Of a stretch of 64,000 bases of DNA, positions 39,996 through 49,774 are shown piece by piece (positions within the stretch are counted from its first letter, which is position 1; every line of letters starts with the position of its first letter). This DNA comes from Planctomycetota bacterium (GTDB lineage Bacteria > Planctomycetota > UBA1135 > JAKEFM01), in NCBI GenBank assembly GCA_022616055.1, contig JAKEFM010000223.1, positions 1 through 64,000 of the forward strand. The letters run 5' to 3'. The notes below the pieces were generated by a model. It did not search any database, was not told the origin of the DNA, and saw nothing but the letters and a program-made list of their open reading frames with translations. The translations under genes were made by a program, and so were the position numbers.

Positions 39996-41069
39996 CTATC
40001 CCCCGAGTGCCCTCAGTCGAGCGGGGACCTCGGGGTCCCGACCGCCTCGCCGGAGGTACTCCCGGTAGCAATCCCGCGCCCGGTCCCGGTCCCCGGCCGC
40101 CTCCGCCAGCCGCCCGAGGTGCTTCCAGCACTCCTTGAAGATGGCGTCCTCCCTCGCCTCGGGGTCGAGCGCCAGGACGCGCTCGAAGGCGCTCTTCGCC
40201 TCCGGTCCGTTCCCGAGGTTCGCCGCGGCGAGGCCGAGGTGGTAGTGGGCCCTCGTGTAGCGAGGGTCGAGGCGCACCGCCTCGCGGTAGGACTCCGCCG
40301 CCGCCCGGAGGTCGCCGCGCGCGCGGCGGGCCTCCCCCTCGTGGAATCGCCCGCGGGCGAAGCCCGGATCGACCTCGACCGACTTCGCGAAGGCCGCCTC
40401 CGCCTGCCCCCCCTCCCCGGCCTCCATCCAGGCGAGACCCAGCCCCAGCCAGGCGAGCGGGTCGCGGGGGTTCTCCCGGACCTGGGCCTTCCGCGTCTCG
40501 AGTGCGCGGAGCCAGAGGTCCTTCTTCTCGGAGAGGCGGCGGTGCTCCCGCGCCTTCTCGGGCTCTCCCGCCCGCGCGCAGATCTGCCCGAGCATCGCGT
40601 GCGCGCGGGGCGCGTCGCGGTGGCTCGGGGCGCGGGCGAGCATCCGCTCGAGGGGGCCCCGCGCGTCCGCCGGGCGTCCCGAACGCACGGAGGCGAGCCC
40701 CGAGGCGAAGAGGAGGTCGGGGTCCTCCGGATGCCGGAGGAGGGCCTGGGCGAGGAGCGTCCCGGCCTCCTCGAGCCGGTCCGCCTCGAGGAGGACGCGA
40801 CTGAGCGCGTTCGCGACCCTCGCGTCGGAGGGGTCGAGGGCCCGGGCCTTCTCGAGCGTCTGCGCCGCCTCCTCGAGCCGGTGGAGGTCCTGGAGGCAGA
40901 GCCCGGCGTAGAGGAGCGGGCGCAGGTCCTTCGGGTCGGCCGCGGCCGCACGGGCGAGCGGCGCGAGGGCGGCGCTACGTTTCCCGGCTTCGTAGAGGGC
41001 GATCCCGTCCTCGAGGTCCCCGCAGGCGGGGAGCGGCGCGCCGAGGAGGGCGAGGGCGACCGCGATCAC
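39996..41069 (-). CDS. TPR-repeat lipoprotein
   Basis: 357 residues from GTG 41069, which overlaps the previous stop (GTGA). The first 16 residues (IAVALALLGAPLPAC) form a lipoprotein signal with LPAC. The remainder is nine or so TPR units, e.g. AAALAPLARAAAADPKDLR, RLEEAAQTLEKARALDPSD and AKSAFERVLALDPEAREDA, with the classic Trp/Ala/Pro spacing. It is the third gene of the kinase operon and may act as an envelope adaptor for the same process. Its stop is followed by 89 bp before the pyrophosphatase start. Confidence 0.85.
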   Translation of the reverse strand: MIAVALALLGAPLPACGDLEDGIALYEAGKRSAALAPLARAAAADPKDLRPLLYAGLCLQDLHRLEEAAQTLEKARALDPSDARVANALSRVLLEADRLEEAGTLLAQALLRHPEDPDLLFASGLASVRSGRPADARGPLERMLARAPSHRDAPRAHAMLGQICARAGEPEKAREHRRLSEKKDLWLRALETRKAQVRENPRDPLAWLGLGLAWMEAGEGGQAEAAFAKSVEVDPGFARGRFHEGEARRARGDLRAAAESYREAVRLDPRYTRAHYHLGLAAANLGNGPEAKSAFERVLALDPEAREDAIFKECWKHLGRLAEAAGDRDRARDCYREYLRRGGRDPEVPARLRALGG

Positions 41070-43135
41070 TTCCCCACGGGGGTCCAGAGGTAGTCGTCGA
41101 CGAACGCGGCCTCCGCGGCCATCGGCCCAACGAGCGCGGTGTCGGGCCGCGGGCCCTTCCCGGGGCCCGCGCAGGAGGCGTCGACCCTCCGGCGAGGGAG
41201 GCCGGCCGGGCGGATCCAGAACGCGTTCACGCCGGTCGAGCCGTACTGGAGCGGCCAGGCGTAGCCCTCCCACAGGCGCTCCGCCAGGTTCGTCTCGGGA
41301 GGCACGTCAGCGCGGAAGAGATAGCCCATCGCCTGGGCCTCGCCGGTCCCCTCCGCGAGCGAGAGTCCCTTCGGGAGGAGGGAGGCCGCCGCCAGGTCCG
41401 CGAGCGTGCCGTACTCCGGCAGCCCGTCGCCGTCGCGGTCGCGGATCCCGCGCCCGCGGAACTCCTCCTCCGCCTCCCGCAGCGCGAGGAGGGAGGCGAG
41501 CGCCTTCTCCTCGGCGGGGCGCAGCCCCTGGGTCCGCGCGGCGAGCCGATCCCCGAGGAAGGCATCCGTCGTGAACAGTTCGAAGTAGGAGAGGGGGGAG
41601 ACCCCGAGCCAGAAACGGAGGGTCCCGGACTCCTCGACGGTTTCGAAGCCGATGGCCAGGCGATCCGTCCGCTTCGAGAGGGAGGCGATCCCGGGCACGG
41701 AGAGGCGGAGCAATCCCAGGAGCGACTCGATGCGGAGGTAGAGCCACTTCGAGCGGGCACGGCCGGGGGGGATCAGGTCGTGGAACAGGGGCTCCGTCGA
41801 GAGCGAGGACTTGGAGGAGCGGGCCTCCCTCATCCGGCGGACCATGTCCGGAGCGGCCCCGCCGACCACCGCCGCCCCGTCCCGGGCGAAGAAGACGGGG
41901 GGGAGGCCGGGGATCCGCGCGGTGAACAGTCCTCCCTCCACCTCCTCGACCGGGATCCCGAGGCCCGGGAGGTTCGCCGGGATCGAGTCGAAGAGGTCGG
42001 GGGAGGAGAGGCCGAGGGCGAAGCCGACTCCGCGCCGGTCCGCCCGGCCCGCGACGAGCGCGGGCAGCGCCTGGTTCGTGAAGAAGACCGCCTCCCCGTC
42101 GAGGACCGAGGCGAGCCATCCGAGCTTCCCCGCGACCTCCGGATCGGAAAGGAGGGAGCCGAGCCCTTTCCCGAAGGAGCGCGCGATCGAGAGGGCGGGA
42201 TCGTCCCCGCCCCCCTCCGGGGGACGGAAGTCCCCGACCCTCTGGAGGAGGGAGACCGCGTCCAAGCGCCAGCCCACGGCGAAGGTCGCGTCGCCGGGGA
42301 CGCGGTCGGGAAGCCGGGGCTCCTTCGGTTCCTGCCGCACCGCCTCGTAGACCGGGAAGAGCGGGTGGGAGGGGTCGAGGAGGAACCGGAAGTCGGTCCG
42401 CTTCTTCCCCGGGCGGGCGGCGTCGTCGACGAACGTGCCGAGACCTCCGCCGAGGAGGTCGAGGATCCGACGGACGGCCCGCACGTTCTTCTCCACCGTG
42501 GCGGGATCGGCCCCGGGTGGGGGGACGAACTTGGAGGCGAACATCTCCCCCCACGAGACGACGGGGAGGTAGAAGAACTCCTCCTGGGCGCCGAGCGCGC
42601 GGCGCGCCCGCTGGAAGGCCGGGTCGTCGAGGAGGGAGCGGGAGGGCTCCTCGCCCCTCGCGCGCCGGAGCATGGCCTCGAGCCGCCCGCGGTCGCTCGA
42701 CGCGAGGACGAGGTCGCCGTGCACGGCGTAGGCGGCCTCGCCGTAGAAGGTCCGCGGCGCCGATCGCTCGCTGCGGGGCAGGCGATCGTCCGGGAGTCCC
42801 TCGATCGCGAGATCGAAGACCGCCTCGTAGGGGGAGTCCCCGCCGGGGAAGAAGGTGGCCTGGTGGAGGACGATGCCGCCCCGGAGCCCTTTCATCTCCT
42901 CCGGCGGGATATCCAGCTCCCAGGCCGCGGCGATCTCGAGGACCTCGTAGAACTCCTCCACGGCCGGGCGGCCGGCCGACTCCTTCGCGAAGGAGTTCTC
43001 CAGGAAGCAGGAGAGGTTGGGATGCTTCTGGCGGACGTAGACCATCGGATCCGCCGGGAAGAGCGCCGCCGGGTCGATTCCCGACCTGCCGGCCGCGGGG
43101 GAAACGCCGAGGAGGAGACCGAGGACCCCCCTCAT
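41066..43135 (-). CDS. Exported protein of unknown function with pseudopilin-like C-terminus
   Basis: 689 residues; the ATG at 43135 overlaps the kinase stop (ATGA). The track's 2295-aa ORF includes an antisense-frame run through the kinase and was cut here. A short signal-like start (GVLGLLLGVSPAAG) precedes a region reminiscent of DUF3352-like proteins (LFPADPMVYVRQ). The last 160 residues show a pattern found in planctomycete pseudopilins: a helix ending FRGRGIRD then DRDGDGLPEYGTLADLA, a later GYLFRAD, and NAFWIRPAG, but the pilin N-terminal helix is missing. It is coupled to a Ser/Thr kinase and a TPR lipoprotein. Function not known. Confidence 0.65.
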   Translation of the reverse strand: MRGVLGLLLGVSPAAGRSGIDPAALFPADPMVYVRQKHPNLSCFLENSFAKESAGRPAVEEFYEVLEIAAAWELDIPPEEMKGLRGGIVLHQATFFPGGDSPYEAVFDLAIEGLPDDRLPRSERSAPRTFYGEAAYAVHGDLVLASSDRGRLEAMLRRARGEEPSRSLLDDPAFQRARRALGAQEEFFYLPVVSWGEMFASKFVPPPGADPATVEKNVRAVRRILDLLGGGLGTFVDDAARPGKKRTDFRFLLDPSHPLFPVYEAVRQEPKEPRLPDRVPGDATFAVGWRLDAVSLLQRVGDFRPPEGGGDDPALSIARSFGKGLGSLLSDPEVAGKLGWLASVLDGEAVFFTNQALPALVAGRADRRGVGFALGLSSPDLFDSIPANLPGLGIPVEEVEGGLFTARIPGLPPVFFARDGAAVVGGAAPDMVRRMREARSSKSSLSTEPLFHDLIPPGRARSKWLYLRIESLLGLLRLSVPGIASLSKRTDRLAIGFETVEESGTLRFWLGVSPLSYFELFTTDAFLGDRLAARTQGLRPAEEKALASLLALREAEEEFRGRGIRDRDGDGLPEYGTLADLAAASLLPKGLSLAEGTGEAQAMGYLFRADVPPETNLAERLWEGYAWPLQYGSTGVNAFWIRPAGLPRRRVDASCAGPGKGPRPDTALVGPMAAEAAFVDDYLWTPVGK

Positions 43136-46100
43136 CGTCGACCCACGAGCTCGAGGAGTCGGGCATCCTCGAATCCGTTGGAGGCCGAACCGAGGAGGGC
43201 GTAAGGGGGATACCCCGCGTCGAGGGCCCGGCGCAGCAGTTCGTACGTCCGACCCTCCTCCCCGAGCGCCTGGCAGGCGCGGGCGGCGACGACCAGCGTC
43301 TCGGGGTCGGAGGCGCCCCGCGCCAGGGCGAAGTCGAGGTGGGGCCGCGCCTTCTCCTTTTCCCCGGCGCCGGCGAGCGCCGACGCCAGACGCGCGTGCG
43401 CGACGGGGTCCTCGGGTCGGAGGGCGGCGAGGCGTCCGAACGCCTCGACGGCGGACCCGCAGTGCGCCTTGCAGCGGAGGCGGTGCGCTCCGAGGAGCTC
43501 GAGGCTCGCCGGCTCGTCGCCGCTCCCGCCGGCGGTGGCGAGGGCGAGGTGGCCGGCTTCCCCCTCCCCGTGCTCCGTGCGGAGGACCGCGGCGCGGACG
43601 CGGGCGAGGGTCCACTCGGGCGCCACCTCGGCGGCGCGATCGAAGAACCGGAGCGCCTCCTTCCAGCGCCCCCCCGGGAGCGCGTCCCCCTCGAGGTAGA
43701 GCGTCTCGGCGGCGGCCCGCCGGGCGGCGGGAGGAAGGGTGCAGAGATCGAAGCGGGCCTCCGCCGGCGGCGCCGCGCCGCTGACACGAGCGAGGGACCG
43801 CGCCGCGAGCTTCGCCTCGAGGAGGGTTCCCTCCTCGGCAACGCGAGCGAGCTTCGCGAACGCGCTCCCGTCCCCCGCCCGGGCCAGGGTCTCGAAGGCG
43901 GCGATCCGCACGCGAGGGTCCCCCTTGAGGAGCCCCCCGGCGAAGTCGAACACCAGGGCGCCGAACGACCGGACCGCCGCCCCGGTCCCGCCGGGCAGGC
44001 TCCGCCCGCTCCAGAACTCGGAGAGGGCTCGCACGGCGCCGGCCTGGGTGTGCACGTCGGGATCGCGCAGGGCGCGCGCGAGGTAGGAGGGGACGGCGAG
44101 GTCCGAGGCGATGCGGGTGACCTCGGATGCCTCCCCCTGCTCCTCCGGCGGGGCGGGCGCGCCCGAGAAGAGGGCGAAGCCGATCGGCGAGCCGAACCCC
44201 GCGTCCGCCGGCCGCTTCTCGACGTAGGCGAGGAGCATCAAGCCCATGCGATCCCCGAAGCCGGCGAGTTCCCGGACGGCGTACTCCCGGACGAAGGCAT
44301 CGGCCTCGGTTCGAAGGACCTGGCGGAGCTGCGCCACCGATTCCGGACCGGCGGCCGCCGCGAGGGCGTGCACCGCGTAGGCGCGGAGGACGGCGTCCTT
44401 GTCCTCCAGGGCGACTTCGATCGCGGAAACGGTCGAGGGGTCGGCGAGCTCGGCGAGTCCGACCAGCGCGTGGAGCCTCGACTCGCGGCCGGGCGCCCGG
44501 AGGGTCTGGGCGAGGGCGTCGGCCGCCTCCTGCCCGCCGATCCGGAGGAGGGCCTCTCTCGCTCGCGCGCCGACGATCGTCTCGGGGAAGCGGAGGAGGG
44601 CCCGGACGAGCCAGCCCGGGGCGCGGCCCTTGAGCGCCTGGACGGCGGGAGGGACGGGATCCTCGGAATGGCAGAGCCATTCCCCGACGAGGGCGTCCGC
44701 CGCCCGGTCGAGCGCCTTCGTCCGCGTCTCCCAGAGGCGCTTCGCCTCCTCCCCGCCCCGGTGTCCGCGCGAGGCCTCCTCGAGGACCGGGAGGGCCTCC
44801 GCGCCGGCCTCCGTCAGCTCCTTCTCGGCGATCTCGCGGGGCTCCCCGCCGAGCCCGAGGGCCCGGGTGAAGCCGAGGAGCTCCTCCTTCCGGCGCGGAG
44901 TCGCGGTCCCGGGCCGCCCCAGGAGGAACTCGGGCCCGACCGTCTCCCGCGGGTCGAGGGACAGGCGGAGCTCCTTCAGTCGCTTCTCCATTTCCTCCGG
45001 GCCGGCGTCCGCGGGTCTCTCCTCCTCCTCCAGCGCGGCGCGGAGGAGGGCCCCGTGCTCCTTCTCCCCTCCGTGGACGACGAGGTCGAGGGTCTCCGCG
45101 AAGCGCCGGCTGCTCCGGTCGAGCGCCGCGTCCAGGTCGTCCCACGCCTCCGAGAGCCTCCCCATCCGGAACAGGGAGAAGGCGCGGCGCACGCGCGCCT
45201 CCGGGGGACTCGCGGGCGTGGCGATGGCGGCGCTGAAGTGGAGGGCCGCCGCCTCGGCCTCGTTCGCCGCGGCCGCCGCGACGCCGGCGAGGAGGAGGGC
45301 GGACGCGTCGTTGCGGTCGGCGGCGATCGCGCGCTCGAGGATGTCCCGGGACCCCGTCGCGTCCCCCATCGCGAGGGCGCAGACGGCGCTCGCGAGGAGC
45401 GCGCGCCGTCCCGACCGTCCCGAGTCGACGGCCGCGGCCTGGAAGTCCTCGCGCGCGCCCTTGCCATCCCCGCTCTCGAAGCGCGCCGCCCCGCGCCTGA
45501 GGAGCGCGGCGACGGACCGCGGATCGCGGCGGACCGCCTTGTCCGCGTCCTCGCGCGCGCCCTCGGCCTTCCCGAGCCGCGACCGTAGCTCGGAGCGGAG
45601 GAGGAGGGCCCCGACGTGGTCGGGGTCGAGGTCGAGGGCGTCGTCGACCGCCCCGAGCGCACCCCGTCCCATCCCGTCCTTTCCGCTCCCGGTGAGTTCC
45701 CCCATGAGGGTGAGGGCGCGCGCCCTCCCGAGGTGGGCCTCGACCAGACCCTCGTTCGCCCGAAGCAGTTCGTCGAATCGTCCCATCGCGTCCTCCGCCC
45801 GTTTCGCGGCGAGGTCCGCGTAGGCGAGGTGGAGGTTCGCCCGGGCGTTCGACGGGTCGAACTCCTGCGCCTTGCGCGCGAGATCGACCTGGTCCTTCGT
45901 GATCGGCGCCGACGGGTCGGCGGGGAACGTCGCGAGGAGCGCGTCCGCGCGGGCGCGCCGGGCCTCCGCCTCCTTCGAGAGATCCTCGATCGCCTCCTTC
46001 TTCCGCCCGAGCGCGTTGTGGGCGAGTCCGCGGCCGTGGAGCGCCTCGAAGTGGTCGGGGCGCTCGGCGAGGATCGCCGTCCACTCCCGGATCGCGTCCG

Positions 46101-47571
46101 TGTGCCTCCCCGCCTCCGCGAGGAGGGAGGCGTACCGGACATGCAGCCTCAGGGTGTCCGTCGCGGAGGAGGCGGTCCGCTTGAGCGCGAGGGCCCGCCC
46201 GATGGCGTCCGCCGCCTCTCCGGGATTCCCGGCCTTCTCGTAGGCGTCTCCCAGCGTCTCGAGGAGCTCGGGCTCGTCGGGCTCCAGCTCCACGGCTCGG
46301 CGGGCCTCGTCGACCGCGGCGACGAAGTTCTCCTCCTTGAGGTGGTCCCGCGCCCGCGTGTTCGCCTCGCTCGCCGCGCTTCCCAGGACGCCGGGCCGTC
46401 CCGGGCTGCCGCCCCCGAAGAGGGTGAGCACGAGGAGAAAGATGGCGACGGCGGCGGCCGTCGCGATGCCGATCGAGGCGGCGATCGAGACGCGGGCGCT
46501 GCGGGTCTTCTTCCAGATCCGGTAGCCGAAAGACGCGCGCCGGGCCTGGATCGGCTCCTCGCGGAGGAAGCGGTGGAGGTCCTCGGCGAGCTCGAGGGAG
46601 GTCCGGTACCGCCGCTCCGGGTTCTTCTCGATGCTCTTGAGGACGATCGTCTCGAGGTCGCGGGGGATCCGCGGGTTGCTCCTTCTCGGCGCGGCGGGAT
46701 CGGCGAAGAGGATCTGGCGGATGACCTCCTGGGAGGACTCCCCTTCGAAAGGGGGGCGCAGGGTGAGGGCCTGGTAGAGGGAGACCCCCAGCGAGTAGAC
46801 GTCGGTCCGCCGGTCGATCGGGATGCGCTTCGCCGTGAGCTGCTCCGGGCTCATGTAGAGGGGGGTCCCGAGCATGTCCCCCGTCCGCGTGAGGGAGGCG
46901 GTCCCCTCCTCGTGCGCGAGCCCGAAGTCCGTGATCCGCGGCTCCCCGGCCATGTCGAGGAGGATGTTCCCGGGCTTCACGTCCCGGTGGATGATCCCCT
47001 GCTCGTGGGCGTGGTGGAGGGCGCGGGCGACCTTCTCGAAGAGCTCGGTCATCCGCGTCGTGTGGGCCCGCTCGAGCGCGGCGGGGGAGATCGAACGCTC
47101 GCGCTGGACGGTCCCCGCCGGCGCCGGCTTGGCCGGCGCCCCGGGCCGCCAGGGCGCCCCCTCGGCGTCGAGGAGGTCCCCCTTCGCCTCCGTCAGGACG
47201 AGGGAGACGTCCGAGTCCCCGGGCGCCCCCTTCCGGGCGCGCATCCCGTCGAGGAGCCGGTCGAGGGAGGTCCCCTCGACGAACTCCATCGCGATCCAGT
47301 GCTGCCCCTCCTCCGCCCCCGCCGCGAAGATCGGGACGATGTTCGAGTGGTGCAGCCGCGCCGCGGCCTCGGCCTCGCGCTTGAACCGCTCGACGCGGGC
47401 CGGGGATGCGGTCAGGTCGATCGGCAAGACCTTCAGGGCGACGGTCCGCCGCAGGGTCTCCTGCTCGGCGACGTAGACGACCCCCATCCCGCCGCGCCCG
47501 ATCTCGCGGATCAGCCGGAATTCTCCGAGCGTGCGGAGGCTCGCGTCGGGGTCTCGTCCCTCGGGGGGCAT
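43132..47571 (-). CDS. Ser/Thr protein kinase with TPR and HEAT-like repeats
   Basis: 1479 residues. The PknB-type kinase domain (about 17-335) has glycine loop GRGGMGVVY (25-33), Lys47 in VALKVL, HRDVKPGN (Asp197), DFG (215-217) and YMSPEQL, so it should be active. An extra stretch of about 50 residues (115-170) sits in the C-lobe. One membrane helix (about 361-385) separates it from an external half: TPR-like repeats (about 395-900) and HEAT-like repeats (about 950-1290, e.g. SRLHALVGLAELADPSTVSAI), with more TPRs to the end. The design is frequent in Planctomycetes. It probably senses envelope conditions and phosphorylates cytoplasmic targets. First gene of a three-gene operon. Confidence 0.93.
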   Translation of the reverse strand: MPPEGRDPDASLRTLGEFRLIREIGRGGMGVVYVAEQETLRRTVALKVLPIDLTASPARVERFKREAEAAARLHHSNIVPIFAAGAEEGQHWIAMEFVEGTSLDRLLDGMRARKGAPGDSDVSLVLTEAKGDLLDAEGAPWRPGAPAKPAPAGTVQRERSISPAALERAHTTRMTELFEKVARALHHAHEQGIIHRDVKPGNILLDMAGEPRITDFGLAHEEGTASLTRTGDMLGTPLYMSPEQLTAKRIPIDRRTDVYSLGVSLYQALTLRPPFEGESSQEVIRQILFADPAAPRRSNPRIPRDLETIVLKSIEKNPERRYRTSLELAEDLHRFLREEPIQARRASFGYRIWKKTRSARVSIAASIGIATAAAVAIFLLVLTLFGGGSPGRPGVLGSAASEANTRARDHLKEENFVAAVDEARRAVELEPDEPELLETLGDAYEKAGNPGEAADAIGRALALKRTASSATDTLRLHVRYASLLAEAGRHTDAIREWTAILAERPDHFEALHGRGLAHNALGRKKEAIEDLSKEAEARRARADALLATFPADPSAPITKDQVDLARKAQEFDPSNARANLHLAYADLAAKRAEDAMGRFDELLRANEGLVEAHLGRARALTLMGELTGSGKDGMGRGALGAVDDALDLDPDHVGALLLRSELRSRLGKAEGAREDADKAVRRDPRSVAALLRRGAARFESGDGKGAREDFQAAAVDSGRSGRRALLASAVCALAMGDATGSRDILERAIAADRNDASALLLAGVAAAAANEAEAAALHFSAAIATPASPPEARVRRAFSLFRMGRLSEAWDDLDAALDRSSRRFAETLDLVVHGGEKEHGALLRAALEEEERPADAGPEEMEKRLKELRLSLDPRETVGPEFLLGRPGTATPRRKEELLGFTRALGLGGEPREIAEKELTEAGAEALPVLEEASRGHRGGEEAKRLWETRTKALDRAADALVGEWLCHSEDPVPPAVQALKGRAPGWLVRALLRFPETIVGARAREALLRIGGQEAADALAQTLRAPGRESRLHALVGLAELADPSTVSAIEVALEDKDAVLRAYAVHALAAAAGPESVAQLRQVLRTEADAFVREYAVRELAGFGDRMGLMLLAYVEKRPADAGFGSPIGFALFSGAPAPPEEQGEASEVTRIASDLAVPSYLARALRDPDVHTQAGAVRALSEFWSGRSLPGGTGAAVRSFGALVFDFAGGLLKGDPRVRIAAFETLARAGDGSAFAKLARVAEEGTLLEAKLAARSLARVSGAAPPAEARFDLCTLPPAARRAAAETLYLEGDALPGGRWKEALRFFDRAAEVAPEWTLARVRAAVLRTEHGEGEAGHLALATAGGSGDEPASLELLGAHRLRCKAHCGSAVEAFGRLAALRPEDPVAHARLASALAGAGEKEKARPHLDFALARGASDPETLVVAARACQALGEEGRTYELLRRALDAGYPPYALLGSASNGFEDARLLELVGRR

Positions 47572-47795
47572 CGCGGAGGTCCATGCTACCGGCAGGCGGG
47601 GCCGGAAGCGGGCGCGCCCGGAGGGATGCGGAGAGCGTCGCGGGGTATGAGCCTCGGAGCGGAGCCGGCCGGAGGCTCGCTATCGTAGCCCGGAGGCCAC
47701 CCCGCCTCCCTTCCGGCCGACTCCGCGAGCGTCCGGCGCCCGGCGGCCCGGGACTTCGAGGAGGAGGGAGATCGGCCACGTCGGAGGGTGACTCG

Positions 47796-48641
47796 TTGGA
47801 GAAGAACGCGACCGAACCGCGCCCCCTCCGGGTGATGCTCGTGGTCCTCGGGACCCTGATCGGGGTGACCCCGTTCCTCCTCCTCGCGGGCTGGGCGAAG
47901 GGGCAGGCGCCGCCGATCGCGGCCGCCTGCTCGATCCCCGCGGGCGTCCTCACGATCGTCGCGGTGGGCGCGATCGGCGAGTGGCTCGTCCACCGCTGCG
48001 CGATGCACGGCGGGCGGCGATTCCCGTTGTTCCGGCTGGCGACCGACCTGCACCACCGGGCCCATCACTGGGTGCACTTCACCCCCGATCGCTACGTGCA
48101 CGCGGGCCGGATCGAGTATCCCTCCCCCTTCGGGCGCGGGAGGGCGGGGCCCTGCCGGACCCCGTCCGGCCGGGCGCTCACCGTCGCGTCGCACGGGGCG
48201 TTCTACACCTTGTTCGCCGCGCCGATCGTGATCGCCGGCCGGACCGTCACGGCGAACGCCTGGTTCACGGCCTCCGCGGCGGCGGCCTCGGTCGCCCTGA
48301 TCGGGCTCTTCATCCGGGTCCACGACGCCGTCCACTACCCCGGCGCGAGCCGGATGGAGCGCTTCCGCTGGTTCTGGTTCCTCGACCGCCACCACTACAT
48401 CCATCACATCGACAACGGCGCGAACACCAACTTCCTCCTCCCGCTCGGGGACCTGCTCATGGGGACGCTGCGGCTCCGGCTGACCCCGGCCGAGCAGGGG
48501 AGGTGGCCGAGCTACGAGGAGGCGCGCCGCCGGCTCTTCGATCCCGCCTCCCGCGCGACGAGCGCCGGGGTCGGGGGGGTCCCCGCGCGGCCCCGGCGAG
48601 GGCGCGAGCGGGTTCAGAGCGGAGCGCGCACGGAGGCGTAG
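47796..48641 (+). CDS. Sterol desaturase/fatty acid hydroxylase family protein
   Basis: 281 residues from TTG 47796, with GGAGGG about 8 nt upstream; ATG 47835 is the alternative. Several membrane helices carry the four His clusters of the di-iron family: HRCAMH, HHRAHH, HDAVHY and HHYIHH, spaced as in membrane hydroxylases of sterols, carotenoids or fatty acids. Substrate is not visible; lipid hydroxylation in the inner membrane is the safest reading. It is transcribed away from the kinase operon. The C-terminal 30 residues (Arg/Gly/Pro-rich) overlap the convergent methyltransferase gene by 28 bp. Confidence 0.88.
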   Translation: MEKNATEPRPLRVMLVVLGTLIGVTPFLLLAGWAKGQAPPIAAACSIPAGVLTIVAVGAIGEWLVHRCAMHGGRRFPLFRLATDLHHRAHHWVHFTPDRYVHAGRIEYPSPFGRGRAGPCRTPSGRALTVASHGAFYTLFAAPIVIAGRTVTANAWFTASAAAASVALIGLFIRVHDAVHYPGASRMERFRWFWFLDRHHYIHHIDNGANTNFLLPLGDLLMGTLRLRLTPAEQGRWPSYEEARRRLFDPASRATSAGVGGVPARPRRGRERVQSGARTEA

Positions 48642-49774
48642 ACCGCCGTCAGGTACCTCGACTCGGGGAAGTTCGGCGCGACGGGGTGGTCGGGGGCGGC
48701 CCCCCCGATCTCGTGGAACCGGATCTCGCACCCGCTCGAGGCGGCGGCCTTGCGCAGGGCGGCGAGGAAGGCCTCCTCCGAGACGAGCCCGGTGCAGCAG
48801 CAGGAGAGGAGGAGCCCGTTGTTCCGCAGCACCCGCATCGCGAGGGCGTTCAAGTCGCGCAGGAAGGCGAAGGCCCGGGGGAGGTCCCCCTTCGCGGTCG
48901 CCAGCTTCGGCGGGTCGAGGACGGCGAGGTCGAACTTGGGCCCCGAGGAGGCCTGCCGCAGGTAGTCGAAGAGGTCGGCGTGGACGAACTCGACGGCGGC
49001 GCCGTTCGCGGAGGCGTTCTCGCGCGCCACGGCGAGGGCCTTCTCGTCGAGGTCGACGCCGACGACGCGCCCCGCCCCGCCGCGGACGCGGGCGTGGAGG
49101 CCGAACCCTCCCGTGTAGCAGCAGCCGTCGAGGACCGTCTTCCCCCGGCAGTAGCGGGCGAAGCGCTCGCGGTGGTCGCGCTGGTCGAGGAAGAACCCGG
49201 TCTTGTGCCCCGCCCCGGCGTCGACGCGGAAGCGCACGCCCGCCTCCGTGATCGTCGTCCGGCGGGGGGCGGGAGGCGGCCCCGGGTCGAACCCCTCCAG
49301 CCGGGCGACGCGATCGTCGACCCGGACGATCGCCTCCGAGCCCGGGAACATCTCGCAGAGGAGGGAGGCGACCTGCGGCGCCAGGCGCCAGAAGCCGACC
49401 GAGGTCGGCTCGATCACGAGGAGGTCGGCGTACCGGTCGACGATCAGGCCCGACAGCCCGTCCCCCTCGGCGTGGACGACCCGGTAAGCGTCGGTCACGG
49501 CGTCGAGGTCGAGGGCGCTGCGACGCACGTAGACGGCGTCCCTGAGCGCGCGGCGGAGCCACAGCTCGTCGATCTCGCCCCGCGCCCCCCGGTCGAGGAA
49601 GCGGACCGCGACGGTCGAGCGGCCGTTGTAGAAGCCCGTCCCGACGAACCGCCCCGAGCGGTCGAGGACCTCGACGATCTCCCCGTCCTCGACGTCCCGC
49701 GGCCGCGCGACCATCTTCCGGAAGACCCAGGGGCGGCCGCCGAACTTGTCCGTCTTCAGGCGGACCTGCTTCAC
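48614..49774 (-). CDS. Class I SAM-dependent rRNA methyltransferase (RlmI/YccW-like)
   Basis: 386 residues; GTG 49774 overlaps the stop of the FG-GAP gene (GTGA). An N-terminal PUA-like domain (about 1-75, RPWVFRKMVARPRDVEDGE) is followed by an RFLDRGARGEIDEL linker and the methyltransferase fold. SAM motif I is KTVLDGCCYTGGFGLHA, motif II VGVDLDEKALAVARENA, and the motif IV region FDLAVLDPPKLA. Members of this COG1092 family methylate cytosine C5 of 23S rRNA; a second Cys-rich strand (LLLSCCCTG) supplies the usual catalytic-like Cys region. Position-specific target not inferable. Confidence 0.9.
   Translation of the reverse strand: MKQVRLKTDKFGGRPWVFRKMVARPRDVEDGEIVEVLDRSGRFVGTGFYNGRSTVAVRFLDRGARGEIDELWLRRALRDAVYVRRSALDLDAVTDAYRVVHAEGDGLSGLIVDRYADLLVIEPTSVGFWRLAPQVASLLCEMFPGSEAIVRVDDRVARLEGFDPGPPPAPRRTTITEAGVRFRVDAGAGHKTGFFLDQRDHRERFARYCRGKTVLDGCCYTGGFGLHARVRGGAGRVVGVDLDEKALAVARENASANGAAVEFVHADLFDYLRQASSGPKFDLAVLDPPKLATAKGDLPRAFAFLRDLNALAMRVLRNNGLLLSCCCTGLVSEEAFLAALRKAAASSGCEIRFHEIGGAAPDHPVAPNFPESRYLTAVYASVRAPL

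Noticed and set aside
43136-47953. N-terminal 1600 residues of the 2295-aa minus ORF
   Set aside because: It overlaps the kinase gene in another frame and is low-complexity; the kinase has all catalytic motifs.
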